DNA of 64,000 bases from Impatiens glandulifera (GCF_907164915.1 NC_061866.1:53317113-53381112); one strand, 5' to 3'. Shown: positions 41,249 through 52,485, numbered from the stretch's first letter. Program-made: numbers and translations. The notes: generated by a model from the sequence alone, not told the origin.

Positions 41249-42454
41249 CTAACTTTTCTCGTGGCTGCTGATGAAGCTGGATATTTCGGGAAGACTCATG
41301 TTACCTTGAAGGAGATTCATTAATTGGGGAATATCTTCCACATACTGTGAAACAAACCTGCCTATAAAAATCTTGTTACTGCTGCACAATATAGATGAGA
41401 TTGGAACTTGCTTCTCCAACAATCCCTTCAACTCCAACACCTTTACAATTGAAAGCCTCGGTATGATCCTTCTCTCCATACTGTAGAGAAGAACCGTAGG
41501 AGAACAGGCGATATCAGACGCCTTCACCCCCATTTCGTTAACCAGATAATTCATTTTGTTGCATATGATTTTCTCTGACAGGAACACGCAAAGAGGATTC
41601 TTCTTGAATGCCAATTGGAAGTCATCTTCACTCCATCCATACTTTACAAAGGTTTTAACTTTATGTTCGCGAGTTCGAACGCTAAGTCCAGAAATAACAG
41701 TCAAGGCATTGCAAAACGACTGTTTCTTTGGATCCATTCCCATTTGAATAACCCCATTAACTCTTTCCTCAAACTGAGTCGGCTTCTGGAGCAGGAGGCC
41801 TAAACGATAAATAATCAATTGTAGCAAGAATGATTCAGGGACTTTATGTTGTCTAAGAAGTGCAATATTGATAGCCAGTCTTCCCAGACGGTCTTTGTTG
41901 TCGGCCCATGTTGCTCTCCTAATAGCTTCTGCAATTTTAATATCATCCAAACCAATCACATATTTCAGGAAACTGTGCAACGGCATGATCCGTTTCTCAA
42001 GGCTCATTCGCAGAAGTTTCACACCGGACGACATGAAAGATGCAAGATCAGTTCTTGAAACGCCCAATGAGTAAAAGAAATTGAACTTGGGCAAAAGGAT
42101 CTTGGATGGATTACAAGAGAGTATATCCGGGCATGACTTCACAAGTTTGATGATATGGGTATCATTGAATCCATGGCTTCTGAATAGTGAAATGACCGAA
42201 TCCGGCTTCTCTGCTGATTCGAATTGTACCTTTTGAGATAGAGACAGAGCGTCTTTTGAAGACAACCCTAAAGAAGACATGAGATAAGACACTGTAAATG
42301 ATTGTTTACCAACAATGTGACATTGCTCCGTTGAGGATGACGCTGCCAAAAACCTAACCCTAATCTGGGTAACGAAGAACCCAACTGGACTACCGAACCT
42401 TCCGGTTCCAAACATGTTTAGGCGACCAACTGATAGCTGTTTTTTGAAAAACAT
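41249..42454 (-). CDS. mTERF-family protein (mTERF-d), probably mitochondrial
   Basis: Intronless, 401 residues, the most diverged of the four intact mTERF genes here. The presequence-like N-terminus MFFKKQLSVGRLNMFGTGRF runs to RVRFLAASSST. The mTERF repeats include GFNDTHIIKLVKSCP, FFYSLGVSRTDLASFM and KMNYLVNEMGVKASDIA. It lies tandem with the TBC gene (454 bp upstream). In the left block only the last ~80 bp of its counterpart remain (10741-10820). Specific target unknown. Confidence 0.92.
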   Translation of the reverse strand: MFFKKQLSVGRLNMFGTGRFGSPVGFFVTQIRVRFLAASSSTEQCHIVGKQSFTVSYLMSSLGLSSKDALSLSQKVQFESAEKPDSVISLFRSHGFNDTHIIKLVKSCPDILSCNPSKILLPKFNFFYSLGVSRTDLASFMSSGVKLLRMSLEKRIMPLHSFLKYVIGLDDIKIAEAIRRATWADNKDRLGRLAINIALLRQHKVPESFLLQLIIYRLGLLLQKPTQFEERVNGVIQMGMDPKKQSFCNALTVISGLSVRTREHKVKTFVKYGWSEDDFQLAFKKNPLCVFLSEKIICNKMNYLVNEMGVKASDIACSPTVLLYSMERRIIPRLSIVKVLELKGLLEKQVPISSILCSSNKIFIGRFVSQYVEDIPQLMNLLQGNMSLPEISSFISSHEKS

Positions 42455-42908
42455 TTTAGGGTTTTGTTCCGACGACGTACCTTGTAAGCGTTTCTTCAGA
42501 TTCTTATCAGCATATGGCAGCTTTAAGAGAGAAAGAAGAAGTTTCTTCAGGTCCTCTGCTCTGCTGAGACGGGCAACTCTCCGGAACTAATGCCTAATGG
42601 GGTTTGAATTGATTGCAAAATTAACCCGAACTATTTTCAATTTTTGAAATACCTCCTTTTTTTCTTTTTCTTTTTTTGAACGACACTTAAAATTGACAAC
42701 AAATAACAGCTATATGATGATAACTTTTAGAACATAAAAGACATGAATCCTCCAACATCCAACGGTACAATTTACAGAAACCATTGTCAGCTTGTGTTCT
42801 ATTTTTCGAGTGCTCAAGCAGGCAGACAACATCCTTAATTAGCTCTAACTATAATTAATTTTACAAGATTTTACATATTAATACACTTCAACGACGATCA
42901 TCATATCA
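42455..42908. other. mTERF-d promoter region and TBC gene 3' flank
   Basis: A 454-bp gap between two minus-strand genes. It contains the mTERF-d leader and a TTTCTTTTTCTTTT pyrimidine tract near 42656-42675. No further gene. Confidence 0.6.
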
Positions 42909-44409
42909 TCATTTGTGTTCGGCTTTCATTGAATTCAATCTTCGAACTCTTTCGCCAAGCTCTGCCATCACTGCAGGCTCAAGTTTCTTCCTTTCCTTTG
43001 ATATGGTGGTTGTGTTCATAGACCCAATATTATCAAATGCAACCGTTAGTAGTTCATCAGGATCAAAGAGTTGATGGGTTGTTTTCTGCACTATATTGAT
43101 CACATCCCCAACCTGATGCACTCCAAGCAACTGTTCTTCCCTCATCTGCAAGTTACAACAACCAATTAATTATAATTCACAATTAATTATTCTTAAACGA
43201 GCAAGAGCAAACGCATCAATCACCTTGAAGATTGCCAATGCCACGTAAAACAAAACTGCAGCCCCCTCATAGAATAGCACATCCCAAACTCGAAGAGTTG
43301 TCTGAAAAATGCAATCAAAATCACACACCTTTCTTCTTTTTGCATTTTGGAAAGAGAAAGACAGATAATCGAACCTCGGAAGGCAAACTCTTGGAGAAAA
43401 CACATAAGAACCATTCAGTGGTTACGAGGGAGACATCAATGTCCAGATATTCCAAATGAGCAGCTACCCTGTGATAAATAAAAAGAACGAAAAATAAGAT
43501 AAGATAAAACAATTTTTTTTCATTATATATTAGATTTGATCTGTTTGAAGAAATACCTGGGACATTTCTTATATAGAAGATCTTTGAAGACTCGTTGTTC
43601 AACATGGCAGCCTGATAAGTTATTACTATAGCAATCACTGACTAAAACATTCTCAAGAAGAACAGATAGCATCCAGAAAGCATCTTCTTCCGTTTTCATC
43701 ACTAGCAATAACAGAGCTGCAACATAATTCAGACCCTGACAATATCCCACTTCAGAGTCACGGAAAGAGTAAGCCACAAGAACACGTTTAAGAGATGCAT
43801 GACCTTCGGCAGTGTCCAACCATGCATGTCCAGGAAACGTCCGAGGAAGATCCTGCACCATTCAAACCAACATTAGGAGAGAACAATGAAAAAAACACAC
43901 ACAGAACAAATGCATATAAATCTACTACTCACTTGATCTATCTGCCTGGTAGCAGGAGTTGTCTTACCCTCAACGGCTCTAATCAAATCTTTGTAATAAC
44001 TTTCCGGCACAGTTGATTTCTTCTTATCCGCTCCAGAAAGTGAAAGCCAGAGCTTAGGACGTAAGACAGGCGGGATCCCTTTTCTAATAATCCTTTTAAG
44101 AGTGATTGCATTTCCTAATGCAGAGAATTTGAGAGATGATTTAAGGGTCGAAGAAATACGAGTTTGTAGGTACCAATTTGCGCCTTTGCTTGCTTCAAGG
44201 GACCACCATACTCTACCTTGTTGCCTTATCTTCTCTCTAACCTCATTCAATACATTTACATCATCAACATTCCCTTCCACTGGGAACCCATAAATATCTT
44301 GGAATTTAACAGTCAGATTCGCCCTCCTTGAATGGATACTTGGCCTTAATATGGGAATATGGGATTGATATTCTAAAGCTAAGTCTAATTTGCTCAGAGT
44401 CCCATACAT
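42909..44409 (-). CDS. TBC-domain Rab GTPase-activating protein, five coding exons
   Basis: TBC proteins switch off Rab GTPases by supplying an arginine and a glutamine finger, controlling vesicle traffic. Exons (minus): 43933-44409, 43557-43852, 43375-43468, 43224-43301 and 42909-43145. Phases agree, giving 393 residues. The ATG at 44409 ([15 protein letters not shown]) matches the plant family start; an open extension of nine codons lies upstream. The catalytic IxxDxxR motif is I157-D160-R163 (IDQ|DLPR, with the intron between Gln159 and Asp160), and YxQ is Y196-C197-Q198 in GYCQGLN. Plant-specific features are the N-terminal [19 protein letters not shown] and the C-terminal [20 protein letters not shown]. 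The closest known relatives are Arabidopsis gyp1p-type Ypt/Rab-GAPs. The Rab substrate is unknown. Confidence 0.93.
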
Positions 44410-46189
44410 ATTGGACATTGATACAGAATTGGTCAAATTTGGAATACCATGAAGAAATGGTCAAATTTTATTATGAAGGCGGCCTGAAATTTGAAGATGA
44501 TAGAAACTCACAGGTTTGGTTCCTTCAAGAAATGGCCAATTCCCAATTGAAATATGGGTTATCTTCTTCAACAGGACGATTATTCACGCAAAGTAAACAA
44601 AATATATATATCAAAGGGAAATTAAAGCAAACTCATAAGAGAAAGGAGAGATCTGATAGATTTTCCAACCCTTTAATTCAAGGTGCTTATTCTGAAGGTG
44701 GGTTTGATCTCAACAGCAGAAGCAGCAGCAGCATATCCTGATTCTAGAGGAAATAGAACCAGGGTTTTTCTTCTTCTTCTTCTTTTCTTTGAAAATTGAA
44801 GAAAAAACAGCTTATAGAAAGGATAGAAAAGAGTGGTAGAAAGATCACGTGAATATAGGTAATCGATGCTTGAATGAGAGGAATAATCGGATGGAATGAA
44901 GGGATAGGTCGGGAAAAAGAGATAAAGCTAGAGATATTCATTGGAGCCCCGATTCATTAAGAATATTCAATTGACATGAGAGCGAGTTATGGGTAGGTTT
45001 AGTTTAAGTCAGCATTAGAAAAAGATAACAGTTTGAAATTATCAAGATTGCACCTTTTGTTTTGGGGTCCAAGACAGCCAGCCACTTTAAAAATAATAAT
45101 AATAAATTTGGTTCATTATTAGGCTTTATATTTATTTTAACTAAATATTAATATAATTATTTATATAAAAAATGAAAAGTATTTAGATATTTTCTTATAA
45201 AAATCAAATTAGTCTGACAGTTGCAGTTAAACTGTGAGACTAATTAACCAGAATACTCTGTAAATTTTTATTTATTTTAAATTAAATTTGAAATCTATAT
45301 TTTTTTTATACATGACATTAAACACGGTTAATTTTTAGTTTTACTAATAAAATTTATACATGACATTAAACACGGTTAGTTTTTACTAATACTAGGTCAT
45401 GTTTTGAAACTCACTCCGAGGTTTGAACAAAAAAATAATTATTTTATTTAAAAATTATTATTTTTATATTTTATTGAGATATTAATTTAGATAAAATAAT
45501 GTTTTAAAATTTTTATAATTATATATATATATATATTAATGAATTTAATAATATTTATTCCGTTCAAATTCAATTTCACTCCAATTTTGAATATTTTCAA
45601 AATAGTCATTCATGTAAAAAATTATAAAATACATTAGACTCATTCGGTTAGGTTGAGATGCAATAATTTAATCTTTTTTATGCCTTGCTTTTGCGTTTGT
45701 TGAACATATATACATGAAACAAATGCCTAAGTATCATGCATATTATATGAAGAAATTATGGTCATTAATTAATTTGCCTTTAATTAGTATCAATTGTTTC
45801 ATGTTCATGTTTCAAAGTGGAATTATATATGTGAAGAACACTATGACATGTCATTACACTTACCATATATAATTAAACAAAAGTGTAATTAAATTGAAAT
45901 TAGTGTGTCTAAATAAAGTCAAAGTTGATCATGTAAAAGTAAAAAAAAGTGTAATTTGCAAGAAAATCGCAAAAAGATTACATTTTTAATCATTAATTTT
46001 CAATGTGATCAATGTAGAAGAAGAAGAACTCCCAAGAAAAAGAGAGAGAAAACAAGATTCATGTTGTTGTATAATAATACTAGGAATATTAATTAAAATC
46101 CCAAGTTCAATGTATCTGTTTTTGTTTTTGACAGTAAATTAACATTAGAGGATGATAAATTAATTAGCTAGAAAATGAAAATAAATGAT
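44410..46189. other. TBC gene upstream region and AT-rich intergenic DNA
   Basis: 44410-44950 probably holds the TBC 5' leader and promoter, with GAA-type repeats on its sense strand (CTTCTTCTTCTTCTT at about 44769). From 44950 the DNA is AT-rich, with a 48-bp-period direct repeat of CATGACATTAAACACGGTTA near 45310 and 45358. No gene is seen. Confidence 0.6.
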
Positions 46190-46437
46190 AAGAAATGCCT
46201 GGCTCTCCCATGTACGCCGCCGTCGTTGAGTTGTTGCCGGAAAACATGATCAAGATTCATGATTGATCACTACCCACTTGCTGTTTTTGAATCCGACATC
46301 GATCCCGATCATCTGATATTCAATGTTTCATGAAATTAATAATTACTCGATCCAACATCTTTCTGAATCTTCTTCTTCGATCCCCTTTTTTTTTCTCTTT
46401 TTCTTTCTTTTCATGGCCACGGGAAGAAGGAACTATT
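46190..46437 (-). ncRNA. Candidate non-coding RNA with a miR160 target-mimic site
   Basis: On the minus strand a TATA box (plus-strand TATATATA at 46464-46471) is placed to start transcription near 46435. A pyrimidine-rich leader follows, and at 46219-46196 there is a site that pairs with miR160. miRNA positions 1-10 (UGCCUGGCUC) pair perfectly. A 3-nt bulge follows at the cleavage centre. Positions 13-20 then pair, with one G:U at 17 and mismatches at 12 and 21. This meets the published rules for plant endogenous target mimics: perfect 2-8, a 3-nt bulge within 9-12, and at most three other defects. Reading frames here are under 25 codons. The extent, 3' end and expression are unknown. Such an RNA would sequester miR160 and relieve ARF10/16/17 mRNAs. 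Confidence 0.55.
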
Positions 46438-46463
46438 GAGAGAAAAGCTAGCTAGGATGCGTG

Positions 46464-46471
46464 TATATATA
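46464..46471 (-). promoter_or_regulatory. TATA box for the candidate miR160-mimic RNA
   Basis: On the minus strand, ACTTATATATACACGC lies about 30 bp before a CT-rich stretch. On the plus strand the same bases could also serve, so the direction is inferred from the mimic site. Confidence 0.4.
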
Positions 46472-46479
46472 AGTAAGTA

Positions 46480-47658
46480 CACATGTTTGAGTTTGACAGA
46501 ATTATTTGTTTAATTTTTTAAAACTAAAAACAGGCCTTTTTGTTTCACACGTTGGGGCTCTTTCTATGTCTTCTTCTTCTAAGTTCTAATCAGTACCGTC
46601 CGTTACATTTAAATAAAACATACAATTGCCTGTGTTTTGATTCTACCACTGTCTCTAATTGTTTGACCCATATCCTTGTTATTGTCAATTTAATTAATTA
46701 ATGTTTGACCGTTATTTCTAATATACATTCATTTGAAGACATGATTTCATATGGATTTGAAACAAACACCATCCCATTATAATGTTCCCTCTAAAAATAT
46801 GGAGGATGTTCCCCGTCACTTGGTCATTAAATTAATTCATTCCTCCAATTCCAATATAAGGTTTCTTGTTCATTCTAATTAACATTTGTTTTATGGTGTT
46901 TTTAATTATGAGGTGAGATTTTTTTTGTTTATTGATTGATGTTAGGTGATCGATTTGAAGATTAACTTGTCCACCACTAATTTTTCATGGACTTTTTAGC
47001 ATAAATAAATAAATAATCATAATGGACATTTTTGTTCAAGAAATTAGACAAAATTGTCAAAGATAGTAATGAAAAACAATTAATGATGATAAGTCAAATC
47101 AGAATGAAATGACCATGCATCCACGTTCTTCAATTTGCATCAATGTGTAAGATTCAAGGCCATTGTTAAAAAAAGACACAAATGATTATTTCCTTACTTA
47201 TTTCAACATTTTCTGGCCTTGTTTGACATTAGCTAGACTAGTAGAGGGATTTAATTATTATATATTAATGATTGAGCCATATCGGTGTATTAATTTGTTG
47301 TTTAATTTGGACCTTAATTATTTTTTGGAACAAATTAACCCGCTTCAACAGGATTGAAACTAAATTTTTTAATCTATTAAATAAAACTATTATTAAATGA
47401 GTTTCTATTTGCTTATATAGTAAAATATCAAATAAGCAAAAGAAATATTAAGATGGTTCATTGGTTTGGGTATATAATATACCCTTTAGTTCACGCGTTA
47501 CAACCACGCCTACCATCCATTAATTAATTAATTACTTTAGAGAGATTCTTAAGGACGGTTTTTTATGCTTATTGCTTATAATATATAAATAACATGAACT
47601 GCAAACCTAAGCTTACATATAAGTTCAAGGCTCAAACATTGTAATTAATTAATATAAG
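46480..47658. other. Intergenic, includes the EF-hand gene promoter
   Basis: AT-rich DNA with no supported gene; the open frame at 47163-47357 has no known features. A TATA box (TATATAAATA) at about 47582-47591 lies 70 bp before the EF-hand ATG and is the likely core promoter. Confidence 0.6.
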
Positions 47659-48066
47659 ATGAGTGTGGAATTGGTGGATAGCGGCACCATAATTGGGTTC
47701 ATTGAGGACCAGGAGGCCTTTGACAACTGGACCAACGACCGGTTTGGTCGCATGGACACGAACCATGACGGCATGGTTTCATACTCGGAGTTGATGAACG
47801 AGTTGCAGACTCTAAGGGTGTTGGAGATAACCGATTTTGGGCTGGATGAAGTACTAATTATTAGCCCAACTCATGTGTACGAATCCATATTGTTGCAATT
47901 CGATCATGATTGTAATGGAAGTGTTGATTTGGAGGAGTTTAAGGAAGAGATGAAAGGAATGATGCTTGCTATTGCTCATAACATTGGATCGCTTCCTGTT
48001 CAGATGGTCCTAGAACACGACAGCTTTCTTAACAAAGCTGTACAACGTCAACAATCCCTCAATTAG
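47659..48066 (+). CDS. Two-EF-hand calcium-binding protein
   Basis: Intronless, 135 residues. There are two canonical 12-residue EF-hand loops: DTNHDGMVSYSE at 33-44 and DHDCNGSVDLEE at 82-93. Both carry acidic or polar residues at positions 1, 3, 5 and 9, glycine at 6 and glutamate at 12, so both should bind Ca2+. The N-terminus (MSVELVDSGTIIGFIEDQEAF) and the C-terminal GSLPVQMVLEHDSFLNKAV match a small plant EF-hand family of unknown precise role, probably cytosolic Ca2+ sensors. No signal peptide or membrane segment is seen. A TATA box lies 70 bp upstream. It is convergent with the small secreted protein gene at 48405-48653. Confidence 0.93.
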   Translation: MSVELVDSGTIIGFIEDQEAFDNWTNDRFGRMDTNHDGMVSYSELMNELQTLRVLEITDFGLDEVLIISPTHVYESILLQFDHDCNGSVDLEEFKEEMKGMMLAIAHNIGSLPVQMVLEHDSFLNKAVQRQQSLN

Positions 48067-48404
48067 TTAATGTTGAAAGTTCATTTAATTGAATTCAATC
48101 CAATCTTGAAGGATGTGATTTTTCTCTCTTTTGTTGTTGTTGTGTGTTCATATTTTGAAGTTAATTTGAAAATAGCTCAAATTCTTTGAAGCATATGATA
48201 TAGACAAATAATTTCGAACAAAAATAAAATAAAATTATTTAAATTTGTACAAGGACATAGAAATGGACTATAAGTTGTCATGCATCTGATCTATACAAGG
48301 TTGATCTACAACCCTTTTATTTTATCTTAAATATTAATATGTTTTTATATGCAATTTTGAGTAGAAATCGATAAAAACTATATAAAAAAGGGTATATATA
48401 TATA

Positions 48405-48653
48405 TTAAGAAGAAAGATTGGACTTTTCAAAATCAATTCCTAGAGATCTAACAAAGGCTCTCCTTGCCTCTTGAGCTTGCTCTACGTTATAATTTGTACA
48501 TTGTTCGGGATTCTCTTTGCATGAAAATGGTTTCTCCTTCTCCATTTCAATAATTGTAGTCGTAATTAATCCCACCCTCCCCATTGAAATACCAACAAAA
48601 GCCATTAAAACCATGGCCAACAAGAGACGGGAGATGATCGGGTTTCTTGACAT
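48405..48653 (-). CDS. Small putative secreted protein, unrecognised
   Basis: 82 residues, single frame. Residues 8-24 (SRLLLAMVLMAFVGISM) form a hydrophobic core after a short basic start, a clear signal peptide with cleavage likely near residue 24-25. The mature part is about 57 residues, with Glu/Lys-rich EMEKEKPFSC and two cysteines (C45 and C52), then QAQEARRAFVRSLGIDF before the end. I do not recognise the family. The size and secretion signal would suit a signalling-peptide precursor or a small apoplastic protein. The coding evidence is moderate: it rests on the signal peptide and on composition unlike the surrounding AT-rich DNA. Confidence 0.55.
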   Translation of the reverse strand: MSRNPIISRLLLAMVLMAFVGISMGRVGLITTTIIEMEKEKPFSCKENPEQCTNYNVEQAQEARRAFVRSLGIDFEKSNLSS

Positions 48654-49913
48654 TGTTACCGACTTACAATCCTTCGAGCTCGAATATTATTGATCGTGGT
48701 AATTAATTTGTCATATGCACATATGGTAATTTTTTATTTGACTGTTTTATATTTGTGATAGTTGATGGAGAGAATTTTGTGGTGGATGTTGGTGAATATT
48801 GAATGGTGAATTCATTTCATCAAGTAATTTTTATTTTTACATTATGAGGATGGGATTGAAATAAGGACTAGCTTGTTATTCCATTATCTAAGACCATGCT
48901 AACCCTTTGTTAGTTAGTTGGAACTTGAAAACATGACTCTACATGTGCAATAAGAACAAGAGTTTATTTCATTTTGATTTTTTTTTTTATCTAAGTTTTT
49001 GTAAAATATTTGTTTGACTTATTATCATTAATTATTTTTCATTACTATCATTGAAATTGTTAGTTATTTGTTTGAAATTGTTCATGGTACATTTATTTTT
49101 ATTTGGAATAGTTAGACTCTTTCAAGCCGTACAAAATAAAGAACATAACTCAAAGTATAAACAATTTATTATTATGTGGTCGAAATTTGAATTATTTTGA
49201 TAACTAATTTAAAATCATTGATGTCATAAAAATCTAACTACATGTGTTTATCAGATTTAGAATAGAACTTATTTTGACTAAATAAACTCGTTTCATCGGC
49301 AAATCAAATTAAATTCATTTTTATTAAATTTATTTTCACTAAGGGGATAACTATTATGTTGGTGTAAGTCCTATTTAGTCATCAATTCAAACATATTATT
49401 ACAAATTTTGTATTATGATTTTATATTTTATATGTTTATCAAACTTTTTTTCCAAACAACATCAATATTATTTTATTGCTTATATATGATTTTGTGAGTT
49501 TAACACAAACACACAAATATGTAGGAGACATATGAAATGAGTAACAACTTCATTATCGTTTTAGTCTATTGTTGTCTGAAAATAGAACATAGCAGATATG
49601 TTGTCGTTTAAAAAATCATCTGACAAAGGTGAAAGATTTACCTATAGTCAATGCCGGTCCCGAGGATTGGGCTACACAGCCCCAGATAGAAACGCAAAGA
49701 AAAAAAATTGTTGTCCTAATTTTATTTTTTAAAAGTTGTTAAAAAAATTACATTTGGGTAATATTTGAACCTATAAACAAATAAAAAATTATCTTATTTT
49801 ACATCTTAAACCATTCTACTATATATTTTTATGTTAAAACAATTAATAAATTTAATTAAATATTTTAATAGTTTTATAAATGAGTTTCTATAACCAAGCG
49901 GAATAAAACTTAG

Positions 49914-49998
<85 letters not shown>

Positions 49999-50149
49999 GA
50001 ACATTTAAACCAAACAAAATGTATAAGAAATAATTTTAATTTTTTTTTTAAAAATATCCATTTAATAAAAACCGTTTAAGCACAATAATAAAATAAAAAA
50101 TTTATGTACAAATTTATTACATTATAAAAATTAACTGACTTGAAAATCT
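48654..50149. other. AT-rich intergenic DNA
   Basis: No gene is supported. It contains the promoter side of the small secreted protein gene and a long (AT)n microsatellite at 49916-49992. Confidence 0.6.
49916..49992. repeat. (AT)n microsatellite, about 77 bp
   Basis: Uninterrupted alternating A and T. It is likely length-variable between individuals. Confidence 0.95.
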
Positions 50150-50640
50150 TCAAAAAGGGTAATAAGATCTCCACACGAATCTACGGATTTTTCGGATCTA
50201 ATTTTAGTCATCGTCATGATAATGACATTGTGAATAATCTTTAACGACCTACTTTCGTTGTTAAAAGTTCTCCGAATTCTTTTCAACCAGATAATCCACT
50301 AGAAAATTATAGAGATAAAGATCTATCTTCTTAGTCTCGCATTTTTAGTCGCCACAATCCATGCCTCACAATAGCCACTAACAGTTTTCGGCATAACCCA
50401 TTATATTCCAGTTAAATTTCACAAAAGACTCCGTATAATTGCAATAACGTGACAATCTAAAAGTAGATGAGAAGTTGTTTCAACCTCTTTATAACACATA
50501 CGACAACGACTCACAATAATCATGCATTTTTTCATACATCTATCGTCAGCGAAATTTTCGCCGTGAATAACACTCCAACCAAAAAAAGAGATCTTAATAG
50601 GCATCTTAGACTCCCATAAATTTTTCTAACAAAGATCAAT
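50150..50640 (-). pseudogene. LINE retrotransposon relic (C-terminal zinc-binding domain of the reverse transcriptase protein)
   Basis: An open piece on the minus strand reads LWESKMPIKISFFGW, CRMCYKEVETTSHLLLDC. This is the zf-RVT zinc-binding domain found at the C-terminus of plant LINE ORF2 and related genes. Further down, in another frame, LKRIRRTFNN recalls the usual RNRRIFN-type end. Stops and frameshifts break it. Nothing else of the element is seen. Confidence 0.7.
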
Positions 50641-51277
50641 CGGACTAATTAACAAACAATTTAAAGCTAGACTATGTAAATAGAGAGATTTCAAATTGAA
50701 TTAAATATACAGATAGCATTATATATATTACTCCAAATAAAAAAAATGTGAGAAAATATTAAAATGATAGATAAAATGAGTAATGAAATAAATAAATAAA
50801 TAAATATTAAATTTTGAATAAAATTCCAAATCAAACCAGCTAAATCTAAGGCTACCCAACTGCATTAATAGTAAATATTTAATATTTATCTTTGACTTTA
50901 GAGAAAAACATCATTTAAGTCATCATCATCTCATTGGCATCGGATTACATGAATTCATATAAAATTACCTAAATTTTACTTTTTTACTTCTATATATATA
51001 TCAATTTAATTTAAAAAAAAAATACAAGATTAAATTTGAGAAAAGAAGTGGTGAATTAAGTAGAAGGGCGGTGAGGTGTTGGTGGATGAATCATCAAGCC
51101 AGTCTCTGCATTTATACATCAGAGGTTTAAACGACATCGTTTAATTCATCTCCTTCTTCAAGCTCTGCTCTGTTCTGCTCTGCTCTGCTCTGCCCAATGT
51201 CAATTTAATGCTTTCCCAACAAACCCAAGATCTCTCTTTATAGATCAATCAGGAAGCTCCATTATTCATACCCAACA
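50641..51277. promoter_or_regulatory. GDSL lipase 1 upstream region
   Basis: AT-rich, then mixed sequence. A CTCTG-type repeat (about 51160-51194) and CTCTCTTTATAGATC lie just before the ATG at 51278. A TATA-like CATTTATACATC is near 51110. Which one sets the start is unclear. Confidence 0.4.
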
Positions 51278-52485
51278 ATGGCTGCTTCTCACGTTTCAAT
51301 TTCATTCCTCATTCTAACGCTTACCCTGATCTCAATCACCGCCGTTTCAGCCAAAATCTCCGCCGTCATTGTTTTCGGCGACTCCTCCGTTGATTCCGGC
51401 AACAACAATGTCATATCAACTCTCCTTAAAAGCAATTTCAAGCCCTACGGTCGAGACTTCTTCGGAGGAAAACCCACCGGTCGTTTCTCAAACGGGAGAA
51501 TCCCACCGGATTTTATATCGGAAGCCTATGGTCTCCGACCGTTTGTCCCGGCGTATCTCGACTCCACGTATAACATCTCCGATTTCGCCACCGGCGTTTG
51601 CTTTGCTTCCGCCGGAACAGGCTATGATAACGCAACTTCTGACGTCCTGGTAATTAATTAATTAATTAATTACATTTATTGTCTATAAATTGTTTTACAT
51701 TTCAAATAATATTGCAGTCTGTGATACCTCTTTGGAAAGAGATTGAATACTATAAAGAATACCAGCAAAAGCTTCGTGTACATTTGGGTGATCGGAAAGC
51801 CAACCAGATAATCTCCGACGCCCTTTACCTTATAAGTATAGGCACGAATGATTTCCTTGAGAACTATTACCTTCTTCCAAAACGCCGTTCTGAGTACGAT
51901 GAAGATCAGTACCAGGATTTCTTGGTTGGGATCGCTCACGAGTTTGTGAAAACGCTCTACAAACTCGGTGCCCGGAAAATCTCCGTCGGAGGTCTCCCTC
52001 CGATGGGTTGTCTGCCGCTGGAGAGAACGACCGCCGTCCTTAGAGGCGAAGGTGACGGCTGCATAGAAAGTTATAATAAGGTGGCAATGAGTTTCAATTC
52101 GAAATTGGGTGGTTTGGTTTCCAATTTGAAAAAGGAACTTTCTGGTGTTCAAATGGTCTTCTCCAATCCATATTTCATCGTGATGCAGATGGTCAAGAAA
52201 CCTTCAATCTATGGTATTAACTTAATAAATTTCTTAATCTTAAACTTAATCTTTGTTCATTACTGACATGAATTTGATGAATAAAAAACAGGATTTGAGA
52301 CGGTTTCAGTGGCTTGCTGTTCAACGGGACTGTTTGAGATGAGTTATCTTTGCGATGAACTCAACCCATTTACTTGTTCAGATGCTAACAAGTTTATCTT
52401 CTGGGATTCCTTCCATCCAACGGATAAGACCAATCGTATCATTACTGATCATTTACTTAAACGTGTCTTAAACAAAATTTCTTAA
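51278..52485 (+). CDS. GDSL esterase/lipase 1 (SGNH hydrolase), three exons
   Basis: Secreted SGNH-fold serine esterase. Exons 51278-51649, 51718-52213 and 52292-52485, phases consistent, giving 353 residues. The signal peptide is about residues 1-25 (ending AVSA). Block I is GDSSVDSGNNN with catalytic Ser36. The block II glycine lies in FASAGTGYDN, block III is GTNDF (Gly166 and Asn168), and block V is DSFHPTDKTN with Asp328 and His331. All four SGNH catalytic residues are present. The substrate is unknown; plant members hydrolyse cell-wall, cutin or acyl esters. The neighbour at 53672 has the same exon pattern, indicating tandem duplication. Confidence 0.95.

Noticed and set aside
46196..46219. 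A MIR160 gene on the plus strand
   Set aside because: The sequence has the first ten bases of miR160, but three extra bases in the middle, and no complementary arm follows within about 150 bp. A bulged mimic site on the minus strand fits better.
47163..47357. 64-codon frame upstream of the EF-hand gene
   Set aside because: AT-rich, no motif, and it overlaps sequence with no coding bias.
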